This document shows, piece by piece, positions 47,641 to 58,864 of a stretch of 64,000 nt of DNA. The notes below the pieces were generated by a model. It was not told the DNA's origin, ran no database searches, and saw only the letters and a list, made by a program, of their open reading frames with translations. The stretch is taken from the NCBI GenBank assembly GCA_029747015.1, contig JAKOGI010000145.1, positions 741,501 to 805,500 on the forward strand, read 5' to 3'. Position 1 is the stretch's first letter; each line of letters starts with the position of its first letter. This stretch comes from Carnegiea gigantea. Taxonomy: Eukaryota > Streptophyta > Magnoliopsida > Caryophyllales > Cactaceae. The position numbers and the translations under genes are program-made.

Positions 47641-47899
47641 CTCATTGTTACCTGATTTACTCCTAGGGTTGTCCGAACCAAAGTTCTCAGATAACTCGTT
47701 CTCAGTGCCCTGTTTGACAATCCTGCCAGGTGTGGTTCCTAAAGATTACCTGCATTGTGCCTTTAAGGTGCATCTTGAGAGTCATCTTCTTTTGAACTCT
47801 TTTCATCTAGATGCTTCTTCTTCCTGTGAGGCTGATTCTTGAGAAGTCTGTCTAGTTTTTCAAGATCATTGAGTACTCTATCCAAATCCCAACAATATT

Positions 47900-48545
47900 A
47901 TGTGTCATGCCCATAGTCCTTATGAAACATGCACTACTTATCCTTGTTCTTAGTCTTAGACCTTGCTTAAGAGGTATAGGCTTATCCATGGATATATGGC
48001 CTTTGATCTCCATTACAATCCTACTCCTAGAGGCATTGAAAAGGGATTTTGTCTTAAGGTCTTTTCTTTCTTTCTTTTGTGGTTCTACTTAATTAATCCC
48101 TTTTCATCCCTTCATATGCCTTTTTAGAAGTTCTTTATTCTTTGATGATAGTCTCTAACTATGTATACCTTTCATCCATCTTTAAGTCCTCTTCTAGAGA
48201 AGCTGATAGTTCTATGATGAACTTTTCATATAGGTCTGTATCCTAACACCGCTAGGGAAAGATGTTAAGGCCACATCTTACTTTATGTTTTCCATAAATA
48301 GTGCCTTTTGGGTGAATATCTCCATATAATTAGCCAACAATTGTCCTTGTTTATGCTAATTTACTTAACTATGTTGCTAACTTTGGAGTTTGAATGCTCT
48401 TAACAAAGTGAGACCTAAAGCTCTTACGAGATCTCCTGAAGATCCAATACATCCTAGTGGAGCCTGTTGAACTAGATTACAAGAAAAGCAACTTCCTTCC
48501 ATGGTTTAAGAAACCTTTAACGAAGCATATATCTGTGGTAGCAGT
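47900..48545 (-). pseudogene. gypsy gag, C-terminal part
   Basis: Minus-strand frames with many stops resemble the Tat gag region (..FVKGFLNHGRKLLFL.., YEKFIIELSASLEEDLKMDERY). The 5' side is cut at about 48550 by the DNA-transposon-like insert; the N-terminal gag part continues at 55.4-55.9 kb. Confidence 0.45.
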
Positions 48546-48551
48546 AGTTCC

Positions 48552-48572
48552 CCATGCTTAGGCTAAGCATGG
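48552..48572. repeat. 21-bp perfect palindrome
   Basis: Arms CCATGCTTAG/CTAAGCATGG around a single central G. It lies at the left edge of the DNA-transposon-like insert. Confidence 0.85.
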
Positions 48573-49428
48573 ATAGGGAAAGAGTGGGAAAAAATTCATC
48601 ACACTTAATAAGCATGATAGGACCAACAGTGGCTACTCTTATAAGTGTGGGGACTGAGGTACATTACCACACTTAATTAAGTGGGGCAAATTTTACCATG
48701 CATATGAGTGTGGGGATGTTATTCTTTTGTACAAATTTTATACTCTATATGGCAACACTTACAAGTGGTGTTAACAATTCCATGAAGAATTTGTTTTTTA
48801 AATACTAAATGTGATAATTTTTGAACTTTCTAAATAAAAATATGTAAAGTATATGTACATTCCAATCAATAATATTTAGGATTGAGTTATGTACATGTAC
48901 ACTAGATTAACTAACTTATCTATAAATCGTAGAAATTCTTATAAGTGAAACAACAAGTATGGTAATGATAATTAGCTAACAAAATTGAACAATTGATTGT
49001 CATCATTTACAACTGTCCCATTGACATTTAATATCTAAATCTATCCCAACAATCTAAAATACAAGATTGTAGGAGCTTCCTGCCGCTTCCAGAACCTCGC
49101 CCACTCACTCTGTCATCTTGTTGCCCTTGCCCGTGAATACAACCTAAAAGCACTGAAGGAAACATTTGAAATTAAATGTGAATGAGACGATGGTAGGATA
49201 TTTGAGCAAAACACCAAAACAAAATGAATCCAAGAAGTAAAAACCTAATAGTTAAAACCTTTAATAATTTGGTTCTGAAAAAGTATATGGGACGTTGTAA
49301 GTGATTTCTAAGTGAATGGTACAAAGACTACTAGAAAACAAGTAAATTTGTGAGAGATGAAACCTAAAAATTGGCAAGAAAATTTGGAAATGATAATACA
49401 AGCAACATTATTTAAAAAAAAAAACTTA

Positions 49429-50925
49429 GATATTGTTGTGAATTCCCGCAAGTATACGGTTATTGTTGTAGTACTTACGGGTGTCGATCCGCAGAGATGG
49501 TTCTGAAATTAGATTATCAAAAATCCCAAACTAAATTAAAACTAGATGCTAAAGTTAACCAAAACTAAGGTTGAGTTATTCTACCAATTAATAGTTTAAA
49601 TAAATAAGATTAATTCATGAAATTGTATACCATACTCTTTGCAAAGAACCTAATCAACATTAGGCTGAAGCACCACTTGTAAATGATTCAAGCCGCTAAC
49701 AATTAGTTGAATTCACTTAATTAGCCAAACATACTCAACAGAGTAGGACGACAATGGCACAAGGTGGAAGCAGGGTAACAGCATCCACGATTAAATTGAA
49801 CTCACAAAGGATCAAACCAGCAGCGTGAATTTGACAGAACACAAGTGATCAATCCTCAAATTTGAGTTTGAACTTGGAACAAGAGAAGACTCTAATACCC
49901 AGATTCAAATCGAAACTCTCATAAACTTAGGCTAATTGCTTGCAGTTTCAATATCAAAAGTCAGAATTTCACTCGAATTTAACTAAAGGAGAATCAACTA
50001 AAGCGAACTTGATAGTCTAGACTAAGATCTGAAATCGAAAAAAAAATGAAAAGCAAAAACGAAATGTTTTAAACTAGACTATTGCTACTCCTAATCTGCT
50101 CTGCCTCCCATGCTCTGCGCTCGACCTCTATTAAAGCCCCCGAAGAATGTCATCCTCATCCCCCTTCGATTGCCTTCATTAATCTTCCTCATAATTCCTT
50201 TGAAATTGCCCAAATAATGACGATACTAATTATGGACCTTGAAGGGAGAGAGAGGGAAAAAAAACATTTGAAAAAATGGGGAGAGGAAACATTGCTGGTG
50301 GTTCTGTTCTTCTCCTCTGCTATTCGGTTTCTCTGGACTGGGAACCGCCGAGGAAGAAGACGAAGAAGGGATTGGGGGGTTGCGATGAGAAAGGTGAAGA
50401 GCCCTGTTTCGGGGCTCTGTTTTCGGTTGTAGCTGGGCAAATGAGAAGGCACCAGTTTACAATCGTGGACAAGAAGAAGAGATGGGGATGGGGGAGGCTG
50501 GCCCGGCATGTGAGGCCCGCGTGACTGCTAAGTGAAAGGGAGGGAGAGAAAGGATGGGATCGGGTCAGGGAATCGTCTGGGCCAGGCTCAAAAGAGAGAA
50601 GAAAGAGAGGGGAAAGGGAGGGGAAAATACGGCTGGGCCAGACCCAACGAGAAAAAGGAGAGGGAGTAGGGAGAATAAGGGGGAATTGGGCCATGGGCTA
50701 GGCTTGCACGCTGGACTTCAGTGCTGGTCCGGCTCTTCTTTGTCGTTTATTGCTTGCCCTGATCCATTGCTTCTCTTGAGCATTATTTATCATTTTTCTC
50801 AATTTTTTTCAATTCCTACAAAATAAACAAAATTGTTACTAAAAATCTAATTAACCAATTTATTTTGAGCAATTATTAAATAATAAAAGGGTATAAAATA
50901 TCATATTTTTAGGTTGAACAGATAT
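49429..50925 (-). mobile_element. solo LTR with perfect 5-bp target duplication
   Basis: The LTR is 49434-50920 (1487 bp), ends TG..CA (TGTTGTGAA...GGTTGAACA), flanked by GATAT at 49429-49433 and 50921-50925. The GATCGACACCCG...ACTTGCGGGAATTC end on the minus strand resembles the 3' ends of plant gypsy LTRs, so I place it on the minus strand. No internal region or second LTR, so it arose by LTR-LTR recombination. GC-rich frames at 50082-50826 are open by composition, not genes. Confidence 0.85.
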
Positions 50926-51260
50926 CAGATAGGCCAGTAGACATAAAAGCTAAGCAATGCACATAGGATTTAATGCTAATGTTAGATCAACTGAAAAAGT
51001 AAGACTTTGATGAAAAGAAGTAACTGCACTCTTCCTCGGTTACAACCATAAACAAGCATAATAGTATATGCAATAACCTATAAAAGTGAAAATAATAGGT
51101 CTGCAGCAAAAAAAAAAAAAAAAAATCAAAGACCAAAAGCTTTGAGAACACACAGAAGCCCACAAGTGACTTCATCAAAATGAATTTGCGTAACTTATAG
51201 GATGAAGTTCGAAACTTAGCGTATACATTCTTTGTGTCTCTCTTTGGATTTAATTGTACC

Positions 51261-51503
51261 CATGCTTATAACCCATTTCCACTAATGTGAATAAGTCCAA
51301 CTTTATTCCTACGTGTCCCAAGCCATTCAAATAAAAACTAAGAAGCCTAAACAAGTGTCTATTGAACTATATCTCTATGACCCATGCTTATAACCCATTT
51401 CCACCGATGTGAATAAGTCCAACTTTATTCTACGGGTCCCAAGCCATTCAAATAAAAACTAAGAAGCCTAAACAAGCGTCTATTAAACTATATCTCTATG
51501 ATC
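51261..51503. repeat. tandem duplication, 122-bp unit
   Basis: CATGCTTATAACCCATTTCC starts at 51261 and 51383. The two units differ at only a few positions through CTATATCTCTATGA. Confidence 0.9.
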
Positions 51504-51535
51504 TTTAAGCCACTCCAAAAATGCATAACTGAAAA

Positions 51536-51695
51536 GGTACACCCAGGATCAAAGTAGTGTGATACACATTGTGAAGTAACAAGTCGCATAAAAAATCATC
51601 AGCTAGCATGCACAGGTACACATAGAATCAAAGTAGAGTAACACACATGGTTGAGTAACAAATCTCATAGTAAATCATTAGCTAGCATAGCTAGT
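51536..51695. repeat. tandem duplication, 79-bp unit
   Basis: GGTACAC..(A)GGATCAAAGTAG begins at 51536 and, as GGTACACATAGAATCAAAG, at 51615. Both units end ATCA.TAGCTAGCAT. More diverged than the adjacent 122-bp duplication. Confidence 0.8.
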
Positions 51696-53454
51696 CAATG
51701 TGGGTGATGACTACTGGGTGAACAAGCAAAGTTAAACTAGAGCCCGCAAAAGAATGAATGACCAAAAAGGATTAGATATATTCGTGTTTCAAGGTCACGT
51801 CCCTATCATGTCTAAACATAATTAGCTAATTTCCTTTTCCAGTAATACTCACATATAATTTTCCAATCCTAATCTTCATTGAATAAGTCAAATATTAAGG
51901 TGGGTCTAACTCAATTAATAGTTACCTGGAAATACTTTATGCACTCAATCGTCCCTTACCAAAAAAGAAATGAAATTGAATACCTTCACTAGGATAAGAA
52001 GTTTGTGCAAAGGTCTGAAGGGTAAAATAGAAGCACCATTAGTTCCCAAATTCACACCGGCACCATCCCACATCTTCAGTTGCCCCACCTCCCATAATGT
52101 CAAATCAACCACTCATAAAACCTGGAACATCTAGAAAAAAGCCATTACTTATCTTACTATCATCATCCATATAAACAAAGTTGACAAAACAATTCCTAAC
52201 TTCAGTGCAAATATTCTTGCCAAAAAATTAAAGAAAACCCTAAAACCCTTCAAAGGGCAAGTTCTTGGGATTTGAAAGGCACCCAATTTTTTTTCTTGTT
52301 TCTTTTTTGGGGGGGGGGGGGGTCAATGAAAATGATGAAGGAAAAAAGTTCACACCCATTATTTGATAATATGGTAAATAAAGCAACAAAGGCTAATAAT
52401 CACAACCTCTCCTTCATACCATGCACTTGAACAATATATATCTTACTTTTACGTACAATAATATGGTAAATTAAGTAGCATCAAACTTCAAGAAAGAAGT
52501 GAATTACTCTGTAAATAAAGTAGACTTGACTTATGCATTCTATGAAGCACCTGGTGGGTGCCATAAGTTTAGCATTGTTTTAACCATAAGTGAACTAACA
52601 AAGACCAAAATTTGCAACTAAACAAAAGTCTAATCTTCTTACTCTTTGCCCAAAAATTACCCAAAAAAGAAACCTAGCATGAGATAGTAATTAAGGAACC
52701 TACAACCATACAATTTTGAAGTTCTATTCCATCTTCATCTTGGAGCTTTGGAATTCACTCTTAATCTCTAAAGTGTCATTGAGCAATAGTGTAGAAGTTG
52801 CCCGAGCAATATGACAAGGAAAAAGAGACAAATCAACTAATAATTTCATCTATGAAAAGTTAAAGATAACATAAAAAAGGGACCGAATTTAACCTAGATT
52901 GGGGGCCAAAAAAAGAAATTCCTTACATAATGAAGATATTCAAACCCTTTGAAGCATATCAATCCAAATAGAAAGAAAAATAAAAAATCACCACTTAGAA
53001 CAAGCTAAGTAACTGGTAGGAGAAGGAGAGGTGGAGATGGAGAGACATAGAAGACCTCGAGACCCTAAAATAATGGAGTAACCCTTAGAATAGGTGTCAA
53101 TCATTCGTCAAATTAATACCATTGAGCGTAGAAGCTAGATTGATCGAACACCGCTAATGTCAATTTCACTGAAGTCGTGAAACCTGTTAAGTGTGATCGT
53201 GAATTTATAGAGTCGATTGATTCTCTATGAAAGCTAACAATGTCTCAATCTACTGAATTGCCCAGAAGTTGCAGAGATCAGGGGATGGTGAATTGGAGTA
53301 TAATAGGGGATAGGGAAACTGGGAAGAAGATGTATAGAGTTGAGATTCTTTGGGTAGTGGAGGAAAATTTTTTAAAAAAACAACTACCGTCTAATGTCTC
53401 CCACAAAGATGAAGAGGCAACATGTGATAAAAAAGTTTAAAGAAATAAGTAAAA
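51696..53454. other. no gene recognised
   Basis: Interior of the putative DNA transposon. Contains a G14 tract (52309-52322) and a 66-codon plus frame (53240-53440) with no recognisable domain. Confidence 0.4.
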
Positions 53455-53640
53455 AAACTACCATGCTTATTATGTGTGGGAAATAAGAACTCTGGCAAGA
53501 TGATAGCCACACTTAATAAGCGAGGATATACTCCCATAAGTTGCCTCAACTCTTATAATAGCGGGTACATATGCTCACTCTTATCTTGCGTAGGGAAGGA
53601 TCTAACAAGATTACTCTTTTTTCCCCCCTAGACCAAGATG

Positions 53641-54939
53641 TGCTGATAAACCTCCATTTTTACATCTTTCGAACTCAATTTTGACTCCTGCTCACAGTGA
53701 TTTTTGGGTTAAACTTCAAAGTACAAGGGTCGAATAGACCTCCTTTACCCTGAATTTGCTCATGTAAGATGTTTTCATATTTTCAAGAGCTCCGGTTGAA
53801 GGAAAGAGGAAAACCCACCAATGTCACACAAAAGGAGGGCCACGAAGGCAAATTTCAAGCGAATGAAGAGGTTGTCGAGGCCCAGAGGACGGGCATGGCG
53901 ACCCCATGGTAGGAAGCCCAACCGTGGCAAGCCAAAATGCGAGGGACATCATTCCAGCAAAGTGGCATGGTGGCACCGTGCCATGTGGCATGACCGTGCC
54001 ACATTAGTACCTGTGCGATTTAGTTATAACGTTGTGGTTACATGGGGATATCTTGTAATTTTTCTAGGAGCTCTCAAAAAGTGGTGATTTTTAGGTTTTC
54101 AACTAGAGATACTTTCACAAATTCCAAGACATTAGATTGAAGTTGAATTACGTGCGAATTTGTGCTACTGCTCTCGGAATCAATTGAAGTACGTTCCCTT
54201 TCTTCTTTCCTTTGCATCCTCAATTAAAATTTGCATCTTTTGTGATGGTTTCCAGATCCTTGCTCTTGATTGTGATTATTAGTATGACTAGAGGCTAAAT
54301 TATTAGTCTTGGATAGGGAGTAACCCCTATTATGCGAAATTGAATCATGTTTTAGGTTTTTATGAATCGTGCCTATGGTTGTGAATTGAAGTCTTGCCTA
54401 GTATGCCAAATAATGGTTGGATTACTTGAGAGAGTTTAATTCACTATTCTTAATTAGGGTTTAGTAGGTCAACGAAAGTTGAATCCTTTATCTAGTGTGA
54501 CTTTGTGAGCGATTTATCTTCCTGATGTGAAAATAGTTAGGGTTTTAATTGGAAATAATCGATTGTTTAATCTTGTGACCTTGATGATCTTAGTTTCATA
54601 AAAATAGATAATTAAGGTTAACTTAGTCAGTCTATTGACCTTTGAGAGAAAGCTTAGATGCGCTCGAAATTGTAATCCTTTTCACTTCGATTATTTTCAT
54701 GGACATGGTTTGTATGATATAATTATGGTTCATATAGCGTAATAGTGTGGTGGATCCCAATCTAGAACCTTTATTATCATTGAATTTAGCAATTCATCAG
54801 TTTCAGCAGAATAGTACTGCTAGTTAGCATTCATTTAACCCTATTGAACTTTTGCCTAAATTGAGTATTATAAGTCGAATTTGGTGATGGGAATCAAGTT
54901 CTTTATGGACACGACCCGTACTTGCCGTTGTTAACTACA
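53641..54939 (+). mobile_element. Athila-like gypsy LTR fragment
   Basis: About 1.3 kb, starting at or just inside TG(CTGATAAACCTCC) and ending ..GTTAACTACA, followed at 54942 by a TGGCACCGTGCC primer-binding-like site. The start wording (TGATAAACCTCCATTTTT) and the site position are those of Athila-type LTRs. No gag follows the primer site, so only the 5' LTR plus a short leader remain. An 88-codon plus frame at 53821-54087 lies inside it and is probably not a gene. Confidence 0.6.
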
Positions 54940-54941
54940 AC

Positions 54942-54959
54942 TGGCACCGTGCCATTGCG
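54942..54959 (+). other. primer-binding-like site
   Basis: TGGCACCGTGCCATTGCG, two bases after the LTR end, resembles the tRNA-Asp type site (TGGCGCCGTTGCCGGGG) used by Athila elements, with several mismatches. Confidence 0.5.
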
Positions 54960-55411
54960 GTAACATTTTAAGACAACACGTGCATGGTTAGATAAGTGCA
55001 GAATGAATGAACTTTTTTTTGGTAGTCTATTGCTTCATTGGGGTAGTTGGGCAGTGTTTGCACATAATTACCTTAGAGGAACTATAGATAAATTTGAGTT
55101 AGATAAGCATCTATGTGCCGTTATGCGTCTATGGTTCCCTCATACTATACTATTTTAGGCACTTTGATCTTCTCCGGGAGATCAACATCCTAGATGTTAC
55201 AATTAAAAGGTGTATTGAATTATGAACAGTTCATTACTGAGGCGCCTTGATTGTAAAATTTTCTAACATTCTATCATGAACATTATTGGGATGATACAAC
55301 TTTGAGAGAACTAGAGCTCTATTGTTATGAGTCCTCTTCACATTCTTTCTCTCGATGAGACCCATTTTAACTAGATTTCTTATGCATGAATTTCTCTTAC
55401 TCAGCCCTTTA

Positions 55412-55886
55412 CTAGCTCGATGTCACGCTCAAGTCTTCATCTCTTCTCGTCCACTGTCTAGGAGGCTTATTCTTAGGATCCCTTTTCTCTGAATCATCAG
55501 GGAAAAACTCTTTGCGTGCCTTTGAAATCCCTATCATGTCTTTCACAAATAGTCTCTTAGCAATTGCTTTTTCTAACTTTCTTTGAAAAGCCAAGAAACC
55601 ACCCAACTTTTTCATCATGGGGATATGGACTTGTCGACTTTTCGTATGATCAAGTCATTCATGGTCTTCAGGGTATTGCCTACTTGTTCTAGGGTGCATA
55701 TGTGCATGGGAGATAGATTTCCTCAAGGAGGAGTTTTATGTTCTTGGTATGACGCATCTCCTACCACATGATCTTCTTTCCCAGAGGTCCTAACCCTGGG
55801 ATCCTCGTTCTTCGAGGCACCTATATCTTTTCCCTTATTATGATCCTTCGGTGGCATTTTACTCAACTCTAGGTTCACCATGGATG
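55412..55886 (-). pseudogene. gypsy gag, N-terminal part
   Basis: Minus-strand open pieces MVNLELSKMPPKDHNKGKD...EDPRVRTSGKEDHVVGD (55880-55723) and AFQRKLEKAIAKRLFVKDMI...FPDDSEKRDPKNKPPRQW (55590-55412), separated by a frameshift. Charged and Lys-rich, directly downstream of the 5' LTR and primer-like site, which is the position of gag. Continues after the nested insertions at 48.5 kb. Confidence 0.55.
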
Positions 55887-55894
55887 CCACCAAA
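55878..55894 (-). other. primer-binding-like site of the gypsy element
   Basis: On the minus strand, LTR end ..GAAACA is followed by TT and TGGTGGCATCCATGG, the usual spacing and TGG start of a primer-binding site. Which tRNA is uncertain. Confidence 0.4.
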
Positions 55895-56483
55895 TGTTTC
55901 AGCACAGAGGAGATTTTTTGGCATCTCTCGTAACCTTGAGGAAGTCATCCCAATGTCCAAGGATTTCCTGCAAAAACAATTCTTGAAAGAGGGTAGAGTT
56001 TCTCCTCTTCAAGAGCCTCCAACGCCAAAGTTAGGATAGATCAATAAGGCAATTAGGGAAAAGTCTAGGTTTGCTGCATAGACATTTTATGTGATTTGTG
56101 CCCTCTTGTGTTCTTGTGTCTCTTATATTTTGGTCTAGTCATGACTTGTTTACATCAAGGTTTAGGGTGGTTCTGTTAGAGGAATTAAACTAGCATTTCA
56201 TATTTCTTTAGATATAGATTTTATTACTAATTGTATTCAGCTTCAAAGATCTTTACCGTTTTTCAAATATATTTGGGAGATCTTGGCCAGATCTCTTATC
56301 CCTTTTCACAAGCAATACATGCAGAAAATAGCCAATGTTTCGCTGGATTAGGTTTATTAAGCTTTTTATTTGAGCTTTTGCCTAAGACTCAATTTTGGCC
56401 TTAGTTGATTCAATTAATCTCTTTCCTCATGTTTTTATTAGGTTTTGGCCTAATATCTCTTAGAGATTTATTTACTCAAATCA
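55895..56483 (-). repeat. 5' LTR of the gypsy element
   Basis: 589 bp, TG..CA (minus: TGATTTGAG...CTGAAACA). One base longer than its partner at 38109-38696 and alignable end to end. Confidence 0.8.
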
Positions 56484-57441
56484 ATTCGCATATATGGACG
56501 CAAGTAATACATGCCATTTGCCTCCTTCTATAATAGACAAATGCATTGAATAAGAACTTTTTCTTTAAATCATAGCAGACAGGTTATAGGTTTATAAATC
56601 ATTTCAAAAAATAGTTTTTTTTTCCTCTTGTTGAACACCCCAAGAAAATTTAAACAATTCATTGGACACAATTTCGTTAAAACTTTAACATCTTTGTTCT
56701 TTAGCAAACAAACATATGATATTTTATTGAATAAGAACTACACAATTATATTTATAATAAAAATCAAGTTTAGCCAACATACATAAAATGCTACTCTCCT
56801 TACCCCTTAAAAAAAAAAACGAAATCCTTTTTAAATCTATATTGTAACAAGTGCATTATCAACCTACACTGAGTTTCGCCATTTTATAGCTACATGCTCG
56901 TAACTTTCAAGGTGACTGAATGGCATGGTGTAAATGACATGTGGACAAACACAAGGCCAAGAGTTTGAGCTCAATTGGCATGGCATTGGACAAGCGCCCC
57001 CCCTCCCCCCCAAAAAAGGAAAAAAAGTATAGCTGGAATTTCAGGGATTAGGAACTTGCGGATGCTAATTGCTAACAGGTCTCCGGTTAAAATTAAAAAT
57101 ATAAACTAGTTTGTGTGCTCCTCCTACAGCCTCTGGTATTATTATTTAGATTAACCGAACATTAAATTAGGTCAAGGGAAGTAGCACTTAATCTTCTTAT
57201 AGAAGTATTTATATACACGCTACTATGCAGTATGCACCAAATAGAGGTCACTATGGTTCATAAACATATGCCTTTTATAAGACTTGTAACAAAGTGTTTT
57301 CTTTTCTTTTTCTTTTTTTGTTTGATGGTATATATATAAGATACTTATTTTAAGAGATACTTGTTAAATAATCTAGGGTTGAATGTGATACTGGATAAGC
57401 CAAGTAAATCGTGAAATAGAACACTTTTCTTAATACTTATT
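56484..57441. other. intergenic, no gene recognised
   Basis: AT-rich spacer between the gypsy 5' LTR and the copia 3' LTR. Contains a C-rich/A-run junction at 56997-57017. Confidence 0.5.
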
Positions 57442-57799
57442 TGTTGCACCACAAATAATCTTAGGGATAATCTACTTAGAAGAACAAATGTGTATTTCAA
57501 GGTTCTTTCGAATGTTAATCAATGAGGGTGCTGCAGTCACTCACATTGATATTAAAAAAAAATCCTCGTGATTGCGATTTCATTTCTCCTTATATAGAGA
57601 AATGATCCTGCCTGAAAAGGCACCAAAAAGGATAGGATAAGGCAGGTAAAATTTGAAGAAGCACCTTACTTATCCACCTTTTCACCGAAATCGATTGGAT
57701 AAGACAGGTAAACTTGGAGAGGCACCATGCTTATCCATCTTTTCGGATAAGCACTAGAAAAATCTGCCACTTTTATGTTATTCTTGGAAAATTCTAACA
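57442..57799 (-). repeat. copia 3' LTR
   Basis: 358 bp, minus strand TGTTAGAAT...TTTGTGGTGCAACA, with TATATAAGG near 57590-57600 as promoter. The GTGGTGCAACA end resembles other copia LTR ends. A nearer TTAACA end (57513) is an alternative boundary. It contains two degenerate 66-bp units around CTTATCC (57630-57760). Confidence 0.65.
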
Positions 57800-57816
57800 A
57801 TCCCCCGCCTTTTCCA
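57800..57816 (-). other. copia polypurine tract
   Basis: Minus strand GGAAAAGGCGGGGGAT immediately before the TGTTAG of the LTR. Confidence 0.8.
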
Positions 57817-58856
57817 AGATATAGAACAAACTCCTGCCATTCCAGCAAACACACAATCACAACCGAGAACACAAAAGAGATTTATGTATAAGATAAGTAT
57901 CTCGCGATTTGAACTTCCATTTAGTGAAATATAATCTGAATGTAAATAGTAGACAAGTCTTTAAACTATGCATCCTCTTTGATTAATTGGATACATTTCA
58001 TACACAAATCTCATTACACAGTTAAAATTTTGTCACTATTATCCGGCCATGTGTCCATATTCATTATAAACACATCAAGCCAGGCCCTTGTAAGGCCCGC
58101 GTACTTTATATTCCGTCGAGTTACTTTTTGCGCTATGAAAACCGTATTTTATTAGCGATATGAGCTAAAATCATTTTCTAAGTGCCTATGTGAGCGCTAA
58201 TTTTATTAAAAAGAATATTATTGTCATTGTCATTATTATTACTATTAATATTATTATTAGTTTTGAAAATCTTTCGATGATTTTTAATAAGCGTTATTAA
58301 CGGTTATTAACGAGTACTAAATCGATTAGGAATTCGAATACGATTAGGTTGTCAACCTTAGAAGCAGCTCGATAATTATTAAGTCGAGCCTAGACATGCT
58401 TGCGAATGAATAATTGATGAATAGTCGGGTTATCGATTATTGAATTTAGAGTTTGGGATGCGAATTAGGCTAGCGACACTGATTCATGAACAGCTTGGAC
58501 CAAATTAATGAAAGAGAATAGGAAGGGGCAAATTTGTAAATTAGCGCGAACCCCCCCTTCTTTCTCCACCTGCCCGCAACCCCCCCATTTTCACGACATC
58601 TCCGCTCTCTCTCTACTTCATCTTCTTCCTCCTCTGCTCCACCATACGCACGCCACCAAAGCTCGAAGCCCAGGAGATTTTCGCCATTTTTCGCTACAAA
58701 ATCAACCCACTCGACCTCCCCTCTAAGCTGGCCACCCATTTGGTGCGAATTTGGGGCGAAATCCGAATGAACCAACCACGTTCTGGCGCCGAATTGGAGC
58801 TCGAACGCATGCCCAGGCATGGCCGTGCACTCTAACTCTTAGTTGTTTCAATTTCC

Positions 58857-58864
58857 TATAAATG
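58857..58864 (+). promoter_or_regulatory. TATA box in the long LTR
   Basis: CCTATAAATGAGGG, preceded by a GC-rich, C-tract-containing segment (58545-58800) and followed by a leader-like sequence. Consistent with a U3 promoter. Confidence 0.5.

Larger units (their letters stand above)
48552..53625. mobile_element. putative DNA transposon with inverted subterminal repeats
   Basis: Left region (48590-48790) and right region (53455-53600) carry repeated words of the type CACACTTAATAAG and CTCTTATAAGTGTGG in both orientations. The left CACACTTAATAAGCATGATAG is matched in inverse by the right end (CACACATAATAAGCATGGTAG on the minus strand). Clustered subterminal repeats in both orientations are a CACTA/EnSpm trait, but I see no CACTA terminus, exact ends or transposase. 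It splits the gypsy gag. The interior has a solo LTR and local duplications. Confidence 0.4.
38109..56483 (-). mobile_element. old Ty3/gypsy element of Tat/Ogre-like organisation, 18.4 kb with nested insertions
   Basis: Two alignable LTRs (55895-56483 and 38109-38696) bracket, in minus-strand order: a primer-binding-like site, gag, protease, RT, RNase H, integrase, an opposite-strand ORF region and a polypurine tract. Integrase downstream of RNase H places it in Ty3/gypsy. The RNase H and linker wording (NNEEEYKAI, KLASSVHNDSPRSAFW, APIVDYLETEKL) is that of the plant Tat lineage. LTRs differ at roughly a fifth to a quarter of positions by eye, so the insertion is old. Flanks ATCTG (38104-38108) and ATTCG (56484-56488) match at only three of five bases. 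A DNA-transposon-like insert, a solo LTR and an Athila-like LTR lie inside it at 48.55-54.96 kb. Confidence 0.75.

Noticed and set aside
50082..50826. GC-rich open frames of up to 124 codons on both strands
   Set aside because: They lie inside a solo LTR defined by an exact TSD. Frames on both strands reflect composition, with Arg/Lys- and Pro/Ser-rich peptides and no domain.
58470..58820. 116-codon minus frame in the long LTR
   Set aside because: It lies in the promoter-proximal GC-rich part of the LTR, has no recognisable domain, and is mirrored by open frames on the other strand.
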